DNA of 64,000 bases from Planctomycetota bacterium (GCA_027493625.1 JAOSKM010000002.1:682001-746000), one strand, 5' to 3'. Positions 29,735 through 40,027 are shown, counted from the first letter of the stretch. Notes: a model not told the origin generated them from the sequence alone. Made by a program: numbers and translations.

Positions 29735-32098
29735 TTACTCCCGTGACTTCAGCACTTCCACCAGGTCCAGCCGGTCCAGGCGCTCGCGCACGATCAGCCC
29801 GGAAACCGTGGCGGCGACGATAACGGAGGTGGCCGCCAATGCATAGGTCGTGCCGCTGACCACGCGCGGGAAGCGCATCACCTCGCTGTTGAGGGTCAGC
29901 ATCACCGCGTCGATCAGCCAGTTGCCGAGCAGAAAGCCGATCGGCAGCGAGATCAACGTCAAGATCGCCAGCTCGCCCAGCAGGATGTAGCTGATCTCGC
30001 CGCGCGTGAGGCCCAGCACGCGCAGGCTGGCCAGTTCCCGCGCGCGTTCACTGAGGCTCACGCGCGCGCTGTTGTAGATCACGCCGAACGCGATGATCGC
30101 CGCGAACAGCACGTTGATGCCGATGGTGATGGCCAGGTTCTCCTCGATCATGCGCTTGAGATTGCCGATGATCGCGTCTTTCGATACTACGCCAGCCACC
30201 AGCGGGCGTTCGCGCAGGGCGTCGTACAGCTCGCGGTCGTGGCGCCCGTCGGTCAGCAGGTTGGCGCCGCTGATCACGTCGCCCTCGCGCATCAGGCGGT
30301 TCAGCGCCCTGATCTCCATGTAGGCGGCGATGCCCATGAAGTCATCGATCAGCGCGGCCACCTTCACCTGCCGCACCGGGCGCGGGCCTTCCAGCACCTC
30401 CACCGTGAGCTGGTCGCCGGCGCTGATGCCCAGCTTCTCGCCAAGCACGCGCGACAGCAGGATGCCGTCCTTCGGCAGCTCGAAGGGCTCAAGGTCGATG
30501 TTCAGCACGCGGTCGAGGCGCGTGTCGGCCGGCACGCCGTTGATGCCGATGCGCCTTGAGCGATGGCCGAAGCGTACGCGCGCGGGAACGCTGCGGAAGG
30601 GCTCGGCGTAGGTCACGCCGGGCAGGCGCTCGAGCTCGTGCAGGCTGCGCATGCTGCGCGGCTCATGGAAGCTGACCTGCACGTGCTCGCGGTGGATCAC
30701 GTTCGACTGCATGTCGATCACGTAATAGATGATGTCCATGAACGCCGTGCCCATCACCAGCATCGCCACCGCCATGCTCATGCCCAGCACGCTCAGGCCC
30801 GCCTTCATTGGCCGGCGCTCCAGGTGGCGCAGGATCATGCGCGAGGGCTGCGCAAGCAGTCGCTGCAGACCCAGGCGCTCGATGGTGGTGGCGCGGTAGG
30901 TGGGCGGCGCTTCCGGGCGCATCGCCTCGGCGGGCGGCAACGCGGCCGCGCGGCGCACGGCGTTCAGCGTGCCGGCAAACGAGGCCGCCGCGGTGATCAG
31001 CAGCCCGGCCACCGGCACCCAGCCCGCCATGCGGAAGGTCAGCACCGGGAAGTGGTAGTAGGCGGTGTAGAGGTCGATCATCATCACGCCCAGCCAGTAG
31101 CCCACGGCCGTGCCGACCAGCGCGCCGACCAGCACGATGCCCGCCACCATCTGGCTGAAATGCAGGGCGACCTGCAGGTTGGAGTAGCCGAAGGCCTTCA
31201 GGGCGGCGATCTGGTCGCGCTGGGTGGCGATCACGCGGTTCAGCACCACGTTCAGCAGGAAGGCCGCCACGCCGATGAAGATCAGCGGGATGAACACGCC
31301 GAAGGTCTCGAGCTGCGTCAGCTCGTTCTGCAAGAACCAGTGCGAGACCTGCTCCTTGCGCGCGTAGGCGCCCAGGCCGCCGTAGGGGCGCAGCACCTCG
31401 TCCACCCGCGCGATCACCTCGCCCTCGCTGGCGTGCGGCGCCAGGGTCAGCGCGACATCGTTGAACGCGCCTTCCATGTTGTAGGCCGCGGCCAGTTCGC
31501 GCTCGTTCATCCACAGCACCGCGTAGCGGCGGTCGTCGGGGATCATCTCGCCGGGCGCGATCGAGTACACGTATTCGGGCGACAGGCCGATGCCCACGAT
31601 GGTCAGGCGCTGGTGACGGCCGTTGATGACCGCCGTGATGGTGTCATTCAGGTGGTAGTTGTTGGCCTTGGCGAACATCTCGATCACCACCACCTCGCCC
31701 TGGGCCTGCGGGTCGGGCATGCGGCCATCGCGCAGGAACAGGTCGTTGAGCGCCGGGCGGCGGCCGTCGGGCACGCTGAGCAGGCGGCCCTTGGCGGGCT
31801 CGGCCAGGCCGGGGACATCGAGCATGACTTCGACAATCACGCGCGACTGCACGACATCAACGCCCGGCAGCTCGCGGATGCGCTGCAGGGCCGGGGCGGG
31901 CGCGCGCTTGCAGTTGGCGAACACGTCGGCGAAGCGTTTCTCGGCGTAGTAGCTGTCGCGCGTGAACGTGAGCGAATCCAGCGTGGCAAGCTGGGTCACG
32001 AACAGGGCCACGCCGCTGGCAATGATCATCACGATCGCCAGGGCCTGGCCCTTCATGTGCCACAGGTCGCGCAGCAGTTTCCGGTTGATCGCCCGCAC
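29735..32098 (-). CDS. FtsX-family ABC transporter permease (two FtsX modules)
   Basis: RDLWHMKGQALAIVMIIASGVALFV; ELASLRVLGLTRGEISYILLGELAIL. Confidence 0.92.
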   Translation of the reverse strand: MRAINRKLLRDLWHMKGQALAIVMIIASGVALFVTQLATLDSLTFTRDSYYAEKRFADVFANCKRAPAPALQRIRELPGVDVVQSRVIVEVMLDVPGLAEPAKGRLLSVPDGRRPALNDLFLRDGRMPDPQAQGEVVVIEMFAKANNYHLNDTITAVINGRHQRLTIVGIGLSPEYVYSIAPGEMIPDDRRYAVLWMNERELAAAYNMEGAFNDVALTLAPHASEGEVIARVDEVLRPYGGLGAYARKEQVSHWFLQNELTQLETFGVFIPLIFIGVAAFLLNVVLNRVIATQRDQIAALKAFGYSNLQVALHFSQMVAGIVLVGALVGTAVGYWLGVMMIDLYTAYYHFPVLTFRMAGWVPVAGLLITAAASFAGTLNAVRRAAALPPAEAMRPEAPPTYRATTIERLGLQRLLAQPSRMILRHLERRPMKAGLSVLGMSMAVAMLVMGTAFMDIIYYVIDMQSNVIHREHVQVSFHEPRSMRSLHELERLPGVTYAEPFRSVPARVRFGHRSRRIGINGVPADTRLDRVLNIDLEPFELPKDGILLSRVLGEKLGISAGDQLTVEVLEGPRPVRQVKVAALIDDFMGIAAYMEIRALNRLMREGDVISGANLLTDGRHDRELYDALRERPLVAGVVSKDAIIGNLKRMIEENLAITIGINVLFAAIIAFGVIYNSARVSLSERARELASLRVLGLTRGEISYILLGELAILTLISLPIGFLLGNWLIDAVMLTLNSEVMRFPRVVSGTTYALAATSVIVAATVSGLIVRERLDRLDLVEVLKSRE

Positions 32099-32103
32099 GG
32101 TTA

Positions 32104-32219
32104 TCCAGGTTACAGGGTACAGGTTTCAGGTTTCAGGGTTTCAGCCACTCGATGCTCCAGCGTTGATCGTATGTCTTGGTCTGAGCCGGCAGTTTCTGCC
32201 GCCTGCCTACTGCCGCCTC
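32104..32219. repeat. Period-7 micro-repeats (CAGGTTT and CTGCCGC words)
   Basis: caggtta|cagggta|caggttt|caggttt|cagggtt and ctgccgc|ctgccta|ctgccgc. Confidence 0.7.
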
Positions 32220-32222
32220 AAC

Positions 32223-32975
<753 letters not shown>

Positions 32976-33069
32976 GGGCGGCGTGGGGCTTGGGACTTTG
33001 GGCCGTTACCCTGACCCTGAGAAGACAACTCAATAGACCGAACAACTGGTTTCGTGCGGCGAGCGTGGG

Positions 33070-33152
33070 AACCACGGGTAAACACAGGTAAACACGAGTG
33101 AGCACGAGTCGCGTGCGAACCTGAGCGTGTGCACCTGTGTTTACCTGTGGTT
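33070..33152. repeat. Inverted micro-repeat, 10-nt unit (GGTAAACACA)
   Basis: aaccacgggtaaacacaggtaaacacg ... gtgtttacctgtggtt. Confidence 0.75.
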
Positions 33153-33231
33153 CCATCGTAGTCGGTGATGCTCTGCGATCGCTGCGCTCCCCACGCGAGG
33201 TCTCTTTTGAGGCCATGCCTAGGACACGCCT

Positions 33232-34068
33232 TTAATCCCTCGCGCGTTTGCGGATCGAATCCTCGTCGATCTCCTTCTCACTCCAGAGCGTGCGGCCTTC
33301 CATGCCGCCCGCCACGGTCAGCACCTCGCCGCTGACATGCCGCGAGACGCCCGGCGCGCTGAGCATCACCACCGTGCGCGCGATGTCGGCCGCGCGCGCG
33401 AGTTGCCGCAACGCGGCGGTCTTCACGATGTGGGTGATCTTGCCGGGCTGGTCCAGCGCCTCGCGGGCCATTTCAGTGACCGTCCAGCCGGGCTCCACCA
33501 TGTTTACGCGCGCGAAGGGGTCCAGCTTCACCACCTCGTTTTTCAGCGAGCGCACCAGCCCGTACAGCCCGGCCTTGCTGGCGCTGTAGTCGCAGTGCAT
33601 GGCTTCGCCGTGGCGGCCGGCGGTGCTGCCGATGAAGGTCAGGCTGGCGCCGTGGCCGTCGTCGCGGGGCTTGAGTTGGCGCATGAAGGCCTTTGCGGTC
33701 CAGGCGGCGCCCAGCAGGTTGACGGCGATGGTCTGCTGGAAGCGCTCAACCGGCAGCTCGCTCAGCAGCTCGTCGGGTTTGGGCCAGCGGCCGGCGTTGG
33801 CCACGCACACGTCCACGCGGCCGAAGCGGGCGACGGCGGCGTCCATGGCGCGCTGCATGGATGTCGCGTCGCTGACGTCAGCCTGCACGGCCAGCGCGCG
33901 GTCTTTCCAGGACTGCTTGGCAATGAACTCTTCCAGCCAGGCCAGGTTGCTGTTGGCGTGCAGGGCCAGGTTGCAGCCTTCTTCGGCGAACGCGCGAGCA
34001 AGCGCGCGCCCAATGCCGCCCGAAGCGCCGGTAATGAATGCGGTTTTCCCGTTCAGTTGCAGGTCCAC
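33232..34068 (-). CDS. SDR family NAD(P)-dependent oxidoreductase
   Basis: GKTAFITGASGGIGRALARAFAEEG; CDYSASKAGLYGLVRSL. Confidence 0.9.
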   Translation of the reverse strand: MDLQLNGKTAFITGASGGIGRALARAFAEEGCNLALHANSNLAWLEEFIAKQSWKDRALAVQADVSDATSMQRAMDAAVARFGRVDVCVANAGRWPKPDELLSELPVERFQQTIAVNLLGAAWTAKAFMRQLKPRDDGHGASLTFIGSTAGRHGEAMHCDYSASKAGLYGLVRSLKNEVVKLDPFARVNMVEPGWTVTEMAREALDQPGKITHIVKTAALRQLARAADIARTVVMLSAPGVSRHVSGEVLTVAGGMEGRTLWSEKEIDEDSIRKRARD

Positions 34069-34104
34069 GACTTTGCCGCTCCAGGATTGTTGAACTGCGA
34101 ATGC

Positions 34105-34566
34105 AACCACGAAGGGCCACTAAGGGCCACGAAGAGCTTCTCTACAGAACGCGCCTGATCCACTCCAGCTTGCCTTTTGAGTTGAAGTTGATCAGCAGAC
34201 CAACCTTCTTGCCGGTCGCGCGGAGATAGTTGAACAGCTGTGCTCCTTCATCAGGCCCGATCTTCTTGATCGCCTTGATCTCCACCACGATCTCGCCAAA
34301 GCACAGGAAGTCCGGAATGTACTTCTTCTTGAGCTTGCGTTTCTTGTACTTCACGTGCAGTTCGGGTTGCTCCGTGAAAGGCGCGTCGCGGTCGAACATC
34401 TCGTAGCCGAAGGCTTCGTGGTACACGCCCTCCAGGAAACCGTGTCCGAGTTCGCGGTGTACTTCAATCGCCGCACCGATGATCGCGAACACTTCATTCT
34501 TCATGATCAGTTCCGCCATCTCGCCTGCCCGCCTTTCTTCGTGGCCCTTGGTGGCCCTTCGTGGTT
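34105..34566. mobile_element. TIR-bounded cassette carrying a GxxExxY gene
   Basis: AACCACGAAGGGCCACTAAGGGCCACGAAG (34105-34134) vs reverse complement of 34537-34566 AACCACGAAGGGCCACCAAGGGCCACGAAG (29/30). Confidence 0.7.
34142..34519 (-). CDS. GxxExxY protein (TIGR04256, PD-(D/E)XK-like)
   Basis: AAIEVHRELGHGFLEGVYHEAFGYE ... YIPDFLCFGEIVVEIKAIKKI ... QLFNYLRATGKKVGLLINFNSKGKLEWIRRV. Confidence 0.88.
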   Translation of the reverse strand: MAELIMKNEVFAIIGAAIEVHRELGHGFLEGVYHEAFGYEMFDRDAPFTEQPELHVKYKKRKLKKKYIPDFLCFGEIVVEIKAIKKIGPDEGAQLFNYLRATGKKVGLLINFNSKGKLEWIRRVL

Positions 34567-34599
34567 CTAAAACAAGCAAAGCAATCGGCTCCGAAACCC

Positions 34600-34727
34600 G
34601 TAGTTGCCGCCCTGTTCGGCAATGGCGCGAGCCAAATCACGCCTGATGCTCCAGTGATGCAGACGGTTAGTTCGTTCAGATGCGGGTCCAGGTTTTCGCT
34701 GCTCCAGGGTTGTCGAACTGCCAGTGC
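34600..34727 (-). pseudogene. Degenerate duplicate of the SDR 5' end
   Basis: Reverse translation ...LDPHLNELTVCITGASGVIWLAP resembles VDLQLNGKTAFITGASGGIGRA; shared flank gctccagg(a/g)ttgt(t/c)gaactg. Confidence 0.65.
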
Positions 34728-34939
34728 AACCACGAAGGGCCACAAAGGGCCACGAAGAGCTTCTCCTCAGTACACGCCGGATCCACTCCAGCTTGCCTTT
34801 TGAGTTGAAGTTGATCAGCAGATCAACCTTCTTGCCGGTCGCGTGCTGGTAGCGAAACACTGTGTTGCCTCGTTCCTGATTTGTGGCGGCATGTGCTACT
34901 CCCGCCTTTCTTCGTGGCCCTTGGTGGCCCTTCGTGGTT
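34728..34939. repeat. Internally deleted copy of the GxxExxY cassette
   Basis: Same 30-bp TIRs (34728-34757, 34910-34939); retains gatccactccagcttgccttttgagttgaagttgatcagcaga. Confidence 0.75.
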
Positions 34940-34970
34940 CCAAACCGGAGCGTGAAGCCGGCTCCGAAAA

Positions 34971-36227
34971 CTAGAACTCTTCCTCTTCTTCCTTGTCCGG
35001 GGCGGGTTTGAGGGCTACTACCCGGTAGATGGTGCCGTTGCGGTGGCCGCAGGCGAACAGCTCGCCCTTGGCGTCTTCGCCGAAGCTGCTGATGGTGGCG
35101 CGCGGGAAGTGGCCCAGCAGTTCGTGCGCCTTGGTTTTCTTGTTTTCGTGGTCGTACTCGAGGCCCCACACGCGGCCGCTGCCGTAGTCGGCGTAGACGT
35201 ACAGCCCCTTCAGGCCCGCCTGCATGGCGCCGCGGTAGACGTAGCCGCCGGTGACGGACAGGCCCATGTCACGGCCGTAATCGATCACGGGGTCGATCAT
35301 GTCGTCGGCCTTCTCGCCGCCCCTGAAGGCGTGCAGGCCTTCGCGGGTGTTCCAGCCGTAGTTTCCGCCCTTCACTATGATGTCGATTTCCTCGTAGGCG
35401 TTCTGGCCCACGTCGCCGCCCCACAGCGCGCCGGTTTCGCGGTCGAAGCTCATGCGCCACACGTTGCGCAGGCCGTAGGCCCAGATCTCCGGCGCGGCGC
35501 CGGCCTTGTCCACGAAGGGATTGTCACTGGGTATGGCGTAGGGTTTGCCCTTTTCTTCTTTATCAATGTCGATGCGCAGCACCGTGGCCAGCAGTGTCCC
35601 GAGGTTTTGGCCGTGGCCGTGGGGGTCGTTGGCGGCGCCGCCGTCGCCGAAGCTGGCGTACAGGTAGCCGTCCGTGCCGAACAGCAGCATGCAGCCGTTG
35701 TGGTTGCCGTAGGGCTGCTCGACCTCGAGGATGATTTTCTCGGAGGCCGGGTCCACGCTGTCTTTCTTGCGGTCCCAGGTGAAGCGCGAGGTCACGCCGC
35801 GGCGCTTCTTGCCGCCGCCCTCGTGCTGCGAGTAGTTCACGAAGAAGTAACCGTTTTCCTTGAACTTGGGGTGGAAGGCCAGCGCCAGCAGGCCCTCTTC
35901 GTTGTGGCGACGGCGCGGGATGCGCTCGCTGATGTCGAGGAACAGGTCCTTCTTGTCCGTCGCGGCGTCGTTCTTGAAGCGCCAGATCTTGCCGTCCTGC
36001 TCGACCACGTACACCAGCTCGTCGTCGGCGCCGTCCGCGCACAGGTACAGCGGCAGCGCGAAACCCAGCTTGGGAAACGCGTTCTCGAGCTCAATGGCCG
36101 GCAGCGGCCCCGGGTCCGGCTTCTGCTGCGCGGCCGTGCAGCCGCCCGCCGGCACGCACACGAAGGCGAAGGCGCACAGCGCCACGCACAGCATCAGTCG
36201 CCTCAGCATCACGGACTCCTTCATCAC
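34971..36227 (-). CDS. PQQ-dependent sugar (glucose/sorbosone) dehydrogenase family, secreted
   Basis: ERIPRRRHNEEGLLALAFHPKFKENGYFFVNYS; NHNGCMLLFGTDGYLYASFGDGG; GGNYGWNTREGLH. Confidence 0.9.
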   Translation of the reverse strand: MMKESVMLRRLMLCVALCAFAFVCVPAGGCTAAQQKPDPGPLPAIELENAFPKLGFALPLYLCADGADDELVYVVEQDGKIWRFKNDAATDKKDLFLDISERIPRRRHNEEGLLALAFHPKFKENGYFFVNYSQHEGGGKKRRGVTSRFTWDRKKDSVDPASEKIILEVEQPYGNHNGCMLLFGTDGYLYASFGDGGAANDPHGHGQNLGTLLATVLRIDIDKEEKGKPYAIPSDNPFVDKAGAAPEIWAYGLRNVWRMSFDRETGALWGGDVGQNAYEEIDIIVKGGNYGWNTREGLHAFRGGEKADDMIDPVIDYGRDMGLSVTGGYVYRGAMQAGLKGLYVYADYGSGRVWGLEYDHENKKTKAHELLGHFPRATISSFGEDAKGELFACGHRNGTIYRVVALKPAPDKEEEEEF

Positions 36228-36264
36228 GCCCGCAGCATAGCAGCAACCGGAAAGCGGCGCAGCG

Positions 36265-37572
36265 TCAGCCGGCGACGGCCGGCACGGGGCCCGCGTCGCG
36301 CGTTTCGAGGTGGTCTATCACTCCCGCGCCGATGGCGTCGCCGGCCACGTTCACGGCCGTGCGGAAACGGTCCAGGAACCAGTCTACCGCGAGGATCAGC
36401 CCGGCGTTGGCGGGGTCGATGCCCACGGCCGTGAGCACGATCGCCATCATCACCAGGCCGGCCTCGGGTATGCCCGCGGCGCCGATCGCGGCCAGGGTAG
36501 CGGTGAAGAACACCACCACCATCTGCCCGGCGCTCAGGTCCATGCCCAGGCTTTGCGCGATGAAGATGACGGCCACGGCCTCGTAGAGTGCCGTACCGTC
36601 CATGTTGATGGTGGCGCCGAGCGGCAGCACGAAGCCGGCGGCGCGGTCGCCGACCTTGTTGTTGGTCTTGGCGCACTCCATGGTGATGGGCAGGGTGGCG
36701 GAGCTGCTGGCGGTGCTGAAGGCGGTCAGCAGCGCCTGCGCCATGCCCAGCATGTACTTGAAGGGATTTTGCTTCTTCACCAGCCAGTAGATGCCGGGCA
36801 GCACGATCAGCACGTGGATGCCGAGGCCGAGGATTACCGTCAGCATGTACTTGGCCAGGCGCGGGATGTCCTGCGTGAAGAACGCGTCACCCGCCTTGCC
36901 CATGCGCGCCATCAGCAGGCTGGCGATGCCGATCGGCGCGAACCACACCACCAGGTGCACGATCTTCATGATCGCTTCGTTGAAGCTCTCGAAGAAGCGC
37001 GTCACGGGCCGCCCGCGCTCGCCCATGGTGGACAGCACGGCGCCCAGCACCACGCTGAATACGATCAGGCCCAGCACGTTCATCTCGGCGCCGGCCTGGA
37101 TCAGGTTGGGCGGGAACATGCCCTTCACCACCTGCAGCAGGCTTTCCAGCGCGCCCTTGGGCTCGCGCAGGGATTGAGGCAGCTCGCCCGCAGCCTGCAG
37201 GTTCTCAGCCCCGGCGCCGGGCTGGATCAGGTTGACCAGGATGATGCCCAGCAGCACCGACATGCCGGTGGTGAGCGCGTAGTAGCCCACGGTGCGGTAG
37301 CCGATCTTGCCGGCCTTGCGGATGTCGCCCAGCGACGCGACGCCGACCACCATGGTTGCCACCACCAGCGGCACCACCATCATCTTCAGCATCTGCATCA
37401 GCAGGTCGCCGGGGAAGCCGATCACCATCAGCGCGGTGTTGCGCGCGGACGCGTCGTCAGGCAGCCAGCCGGGCAGCATCCAGCCCAGCAGCCCGCCCAG
37501 CGCGACGGCCGAGGCCGTGAAGATCACCAGCGCGTTGGCGCGGCGGCGCAGCTTGGCCGGGTCTTCGGTCAT
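36265..37572 (-). CDS. Dicarboxylate/amino acid:cation symporter (DAACS)
   Basis: TAFSTASSSATLPITMECA; GFVLPLGATINMDGTALYEAVAVIFIAQ. Confidence 0.94.
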   Translation of the reverse strand: MTEDPAKLRRRANALVIFTASAVALGGLLGWMLPGWLPDDASARNTALMVIGFPGDLLMQMLKMMVVPLVVATMVVGVASLGDIRKAGKIGYRTVGYYALTTGMSVLLGIILVNLIQPGAGAENLQAAGELPQSLREPKGALESLLQVVKGMFPPNLIQAGAEMNVLGLIVFSVVLGAVLSTMGERGRPVTRFFESFNEAIMKIVHLVVWFAPIGIASLLMARMGKAGDAFFTQDIPRLAKYMLTVILGLGIHVLIVLPGIYWLVKKQNPFKYMLGMAQALLTAFSTASSSATLPITMECAKTNNKVGDRAAGFVLPLGATINMDGTALYEAVAVIFIAQSLGMDLSAGQMVVVFFTATLAAIGAAGIPEAGLVMMAIVLTAVGIDPANAGLILAVDWFLDRFRTAVNVAGDAIGAGVIDHLETRDAGPVPAVAG

Positions 37573-37705
37573 GGCATCTCCGCTGAGAACGTTTCGGGAA
37601 TGCGTACCCTAAGGGCTGCTGTTTTGAGGTGCAAGAAATTGAGCTTTTCTTTGACCGCACGGGCGTGATCCGTAGGGTCCGATGTAGAGCCGACGAGAGG
37701 ACCGC

Positions 37706-38878
37706 ATGAGCAGGGCGGACATCCTTGCGCGCTACCGGGCCGTGCGCGCCCACACGGGCGAGCTGTGCGCGCCCCTGCGCACCGAAGATTACGTGGTGCA
37801 GCCGATCACGGACGTCAGCCCGCCGCGCTGGCACATCGCCCACGTGACCTGGTTCTTTGAGCAGTTCGTGCTCGGCCGCTTCGCCGCGGGCTATCAGCCG
37901 TTCCACCCGCAGTACGCTTTCCTTTTTAATAGCTACTACAACCTGGTCGGCGAACGCACGGAGCGCCCCAAGCGCGGCCTGCTGACGCGCCCCACGGTGG
38001 ACGAGCTTTGGGCCTACCGCGCAGAAATCGACGCGCGCATGGGCCGGCTGATTGAAAGCTGCGACGACGCCACGCTGGCGGAGTTGCTGCCGGTGCTGGA
38101 AATCGGCCTGAACCACGAGCAGCAGCACCAGGAGCTGCTGCTGACCGACATCAAGTACATCCTGTTCCAGGCGCCGCTGTACCCTGCGTACCAAGACGGC
38201 GAGCCCGCCGTTGCCCAGCCCGCGGCCGAAGGCTGGAGCGGGTTCGAAGGCGGCCTGGTGGAGATCGGTTACACAGGCGATGGCTTCGCCTTCGACAACG
38301 AGGGGCCGCGACACCAACAGTTCCTGCGGCCGTATCGGATGGCCGACGGCCTGGTGAGCAACGCCGATTACCTGCGGTTCATTGAAGACGGCGCCTACGC
38401 TCGTCCAGAGTTCTGGTTGAGCGACGGCTGGGACGTCGCGCAGCGTGAAGGCTGGCGGGCGCCGCTGTACTGGCTGGAACGCGAAGGCCGGCGCGTGAGC
38501 TTCACACTGCACGGCCTGCGCGAGCTGCAACCCGAGGCGCCCGTCACGCATGTCAGCTACTACGAGGCCGACGCCTACGCGCGCTGGGCCGGCAAGCGCC
38601 TGCCAACGGAGTTCGAGTGGGAGCACGCGGCCGAAAGGCTCAAAGGCAGCGGCCAGGTTTGGGAGTGGACGGGCAGTGCCTACCTGCCCTACCCCGGCTA
38701 CCGCGCGCCCGAGGGGGCGATCGGCGAGTACAACGGCAAGTTCATGGTCAACCAGATGGTGCTGCGCGGCGGCAGTGTCGCCACGCCGGCCGGGCACCTG
38801 CGGCCGACCTACCGCAACTTCTGGCACCCGGACAAGCGCTGGCAGTTCACGGGCATCCGCCTCGCGGAGGACGCTTAG
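37706..38878 (+). CDS. egtB: Ergothioneine biosynthesis protein EgtB
   Basis: DVSPPRWHIAHVTWFFEQFVL (DinB-type His); LNHEQQHQELLLTDIKY; FGE-sulfatase domain. Confidence 0.93.
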   Translation: MSRADILARYRAVRAHTGELCAPLRTEDYVVQPITDVSPPRWHIAHVTWFFEQFVLGRFAAGYQPFHPQYAFLFNSYYNLVGERTERPKRGLLTRPTVDELWAYRAEIDARMGRLIESCDDATLAELLPVLEIGLNHEQQHQELLLTDIKYILFQAPLYPAYQDGEPAVAQPAAEGWSGFEGGLVEIGYTGDGFAFDNEGPRHQQFLRPYRMADGLVSNADYLRFIEDGAYARPEFWLSDGWDVAQREGWRAPLYWLEREGRRVSFTLHGLRELQPEAPVTHVSYYEADAYARWAGKRLPTEFEWEHAAERLKGSGQVWEWTGSAYLPYPGYRAPEGAIGEYNGKFMVNQMVLRGGSVATPAGHLRPTYRNFWHPDKRWQFTGIRLAEDA

Positions 38879-38881
38879 GTG

Positions 38882-38986
38882 ATTTTGGATTTTGGATTCT
38901 GGATTTTGGATTGGGTCGAGACACGGAGTTCACGGGCACGATGGAGGATTTGCGGTGACTGACAATCCAAAATCGCCGACCGGCTA
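38882..38986. repeat. Period-7 inverted micro-repeat (GATTTTG)
   Basis: gattttg|gattttg|gattctg|gattttg|gattggg ... caatccaaaatc; overlaps egtD start. Confidence 0.8.
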
Positions 38987-39977
38987 TCGCGTGCTGAAAC
39001 CGGCCGACCTGGAGGCTGCCCACGGCCTGCGGGCGTTCGCGCTGGATGTGCTGAACGGCCTCAGCGAAACGCCCAAGCGCCTGTCCTCGCGCTGGATCTA
39101 TGACGAAGACGGCAGCCGCCTGTTTTCACGCATCTGCGAGCTGGACGAGTACTACCCCACGCGCAGCGAGGCCGAAATCCTGCGCAACCACACCGAGGAC
39201 ATCCTGAACCGCGCGGGCGTGGACGCTCTCGACATCGTTGACCTCGGCGCCGGCGACGGCCGCAAGACCGACATCGTGCTCGAGGCCGCGCTGGGGCAGG
39301 TGAAAGACGTGCGCTACGTGCCGATCGACATCAGCGAGGCCAGCATGCAGGGGCTGGTGAAACGCACCGGCGCGAAGTTCCCGCGCCTGAAGCTGGGCGG
39401 CATCGTGGGCGAGTACTTCGACGGCCTGCACTGGCTGAGCCACGGCAACGGGCGCCGCAACCTGGTGCTGTTCCTGGGCAGCAACATCGGCAACTTCAAC
39501 AAGGTGCAGGCGCGGGTGTTTCTGCGCCAGTTGTGGGAGGCGCTCAACGACGGCGACCAGGTGCTGATCGGCTTCGACCTGAAGAAAGACATCGAGCTGC
39601 TGCTGGCCGCCTACAACGACAAGCAGGGCGTCACGGCCGCGTTCAACAAGAACCTGCTGAAGCGCGTGAACCGCGAACTGGGGGGCGACTTCGACCTCGG
39701 CGCGTACCGGCACTTCGCCACCTACGACGTGTTCAGCGGCGCGATGGAAAGCTACATCGTGAGCCTGAAGCGCCAGACCGTGACGATCCGCGACCTGCAG
39801 AGCACCTTCGAGTTCGAGGAGTGGGAGCCGCTCCACACGGAGTACAGCTACAAGTACCTGCAGCGCGACATCGACGACCTGGCGGCCAAGACCGGTTTTA
39901 GAATCGTCGAGCAGTACTACGACAACAACGGCTGGTTCACCGACAGCCTGTGGCAGGTGGAGAAGCCGAGCTTGTAG
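38955..39977 (+). CDS. egtD: L-histidine N-alpha-methyltransferase EgtD
   Basis: SSRWIYDEDGSRLFSRICELDEYYPTRSEAEIL; VDLGAGDGRKT; LFLGSNIGNF; GTG start. Confidence 0.93.
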   Translation: MTDNPKSPTGYRVLKPADLEAAHGLRAFALDVLNGLSETPKRLSSRWIYDEDGSRLFSRICELDEYYPTRSEAEILRNHTEDILNRAGVDALDIVDLGAGDGRKTDIVLEAALGQVKDVRYVPIDISEASMQGLVKRTGAKFPRLKLGGIVGEYFDGLHWLSHGNGRRNLVLFLGSNIGNFNKVQARVFLRQLWEALNDGDQVLIGFDLKKDIELLLAAYNDKQGVTAAFNKNLLKRVNRELGGDFDLGAYRHFATYDVFSGAMESYIVSLKRQTVTIRDLQSTFEFEEWEPLHTEYSYKYLQRDIDDLAAKTGFRIVEQYYDNNGWFTDSLWQVEKPSL

Positions 39978-40027
39978 GGGCCGCCCCATGTGGCGGCCCC
40001 GGGCGGGCACATGGGCCCGCCCCTACG
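39975..40027. terminator. Tandem hairpins between convergent genes
   Basis: GGGGCCGCC-N6-GGCGGCCCC and GGGCGGGC-N4-GGGCCCGCCC, enclosed by gtaggggc/gcccctac. Confidence 0.6.

Noticed and set aside
33878-34745. Small ORFs containing ATKGHEGH/TKGHQGPRR peptides
   Set aside because: These translate the CCACGAAGGG repeat arms and are not independent genes.
34728-34939. Independent transposition of a non-autonomous GxxExxY-cassette derivative
   Set aside because: The accompanying SDR 5' remnant shows the whole neighbourhood was duplicated, so tandem duplication with decay is simpler.
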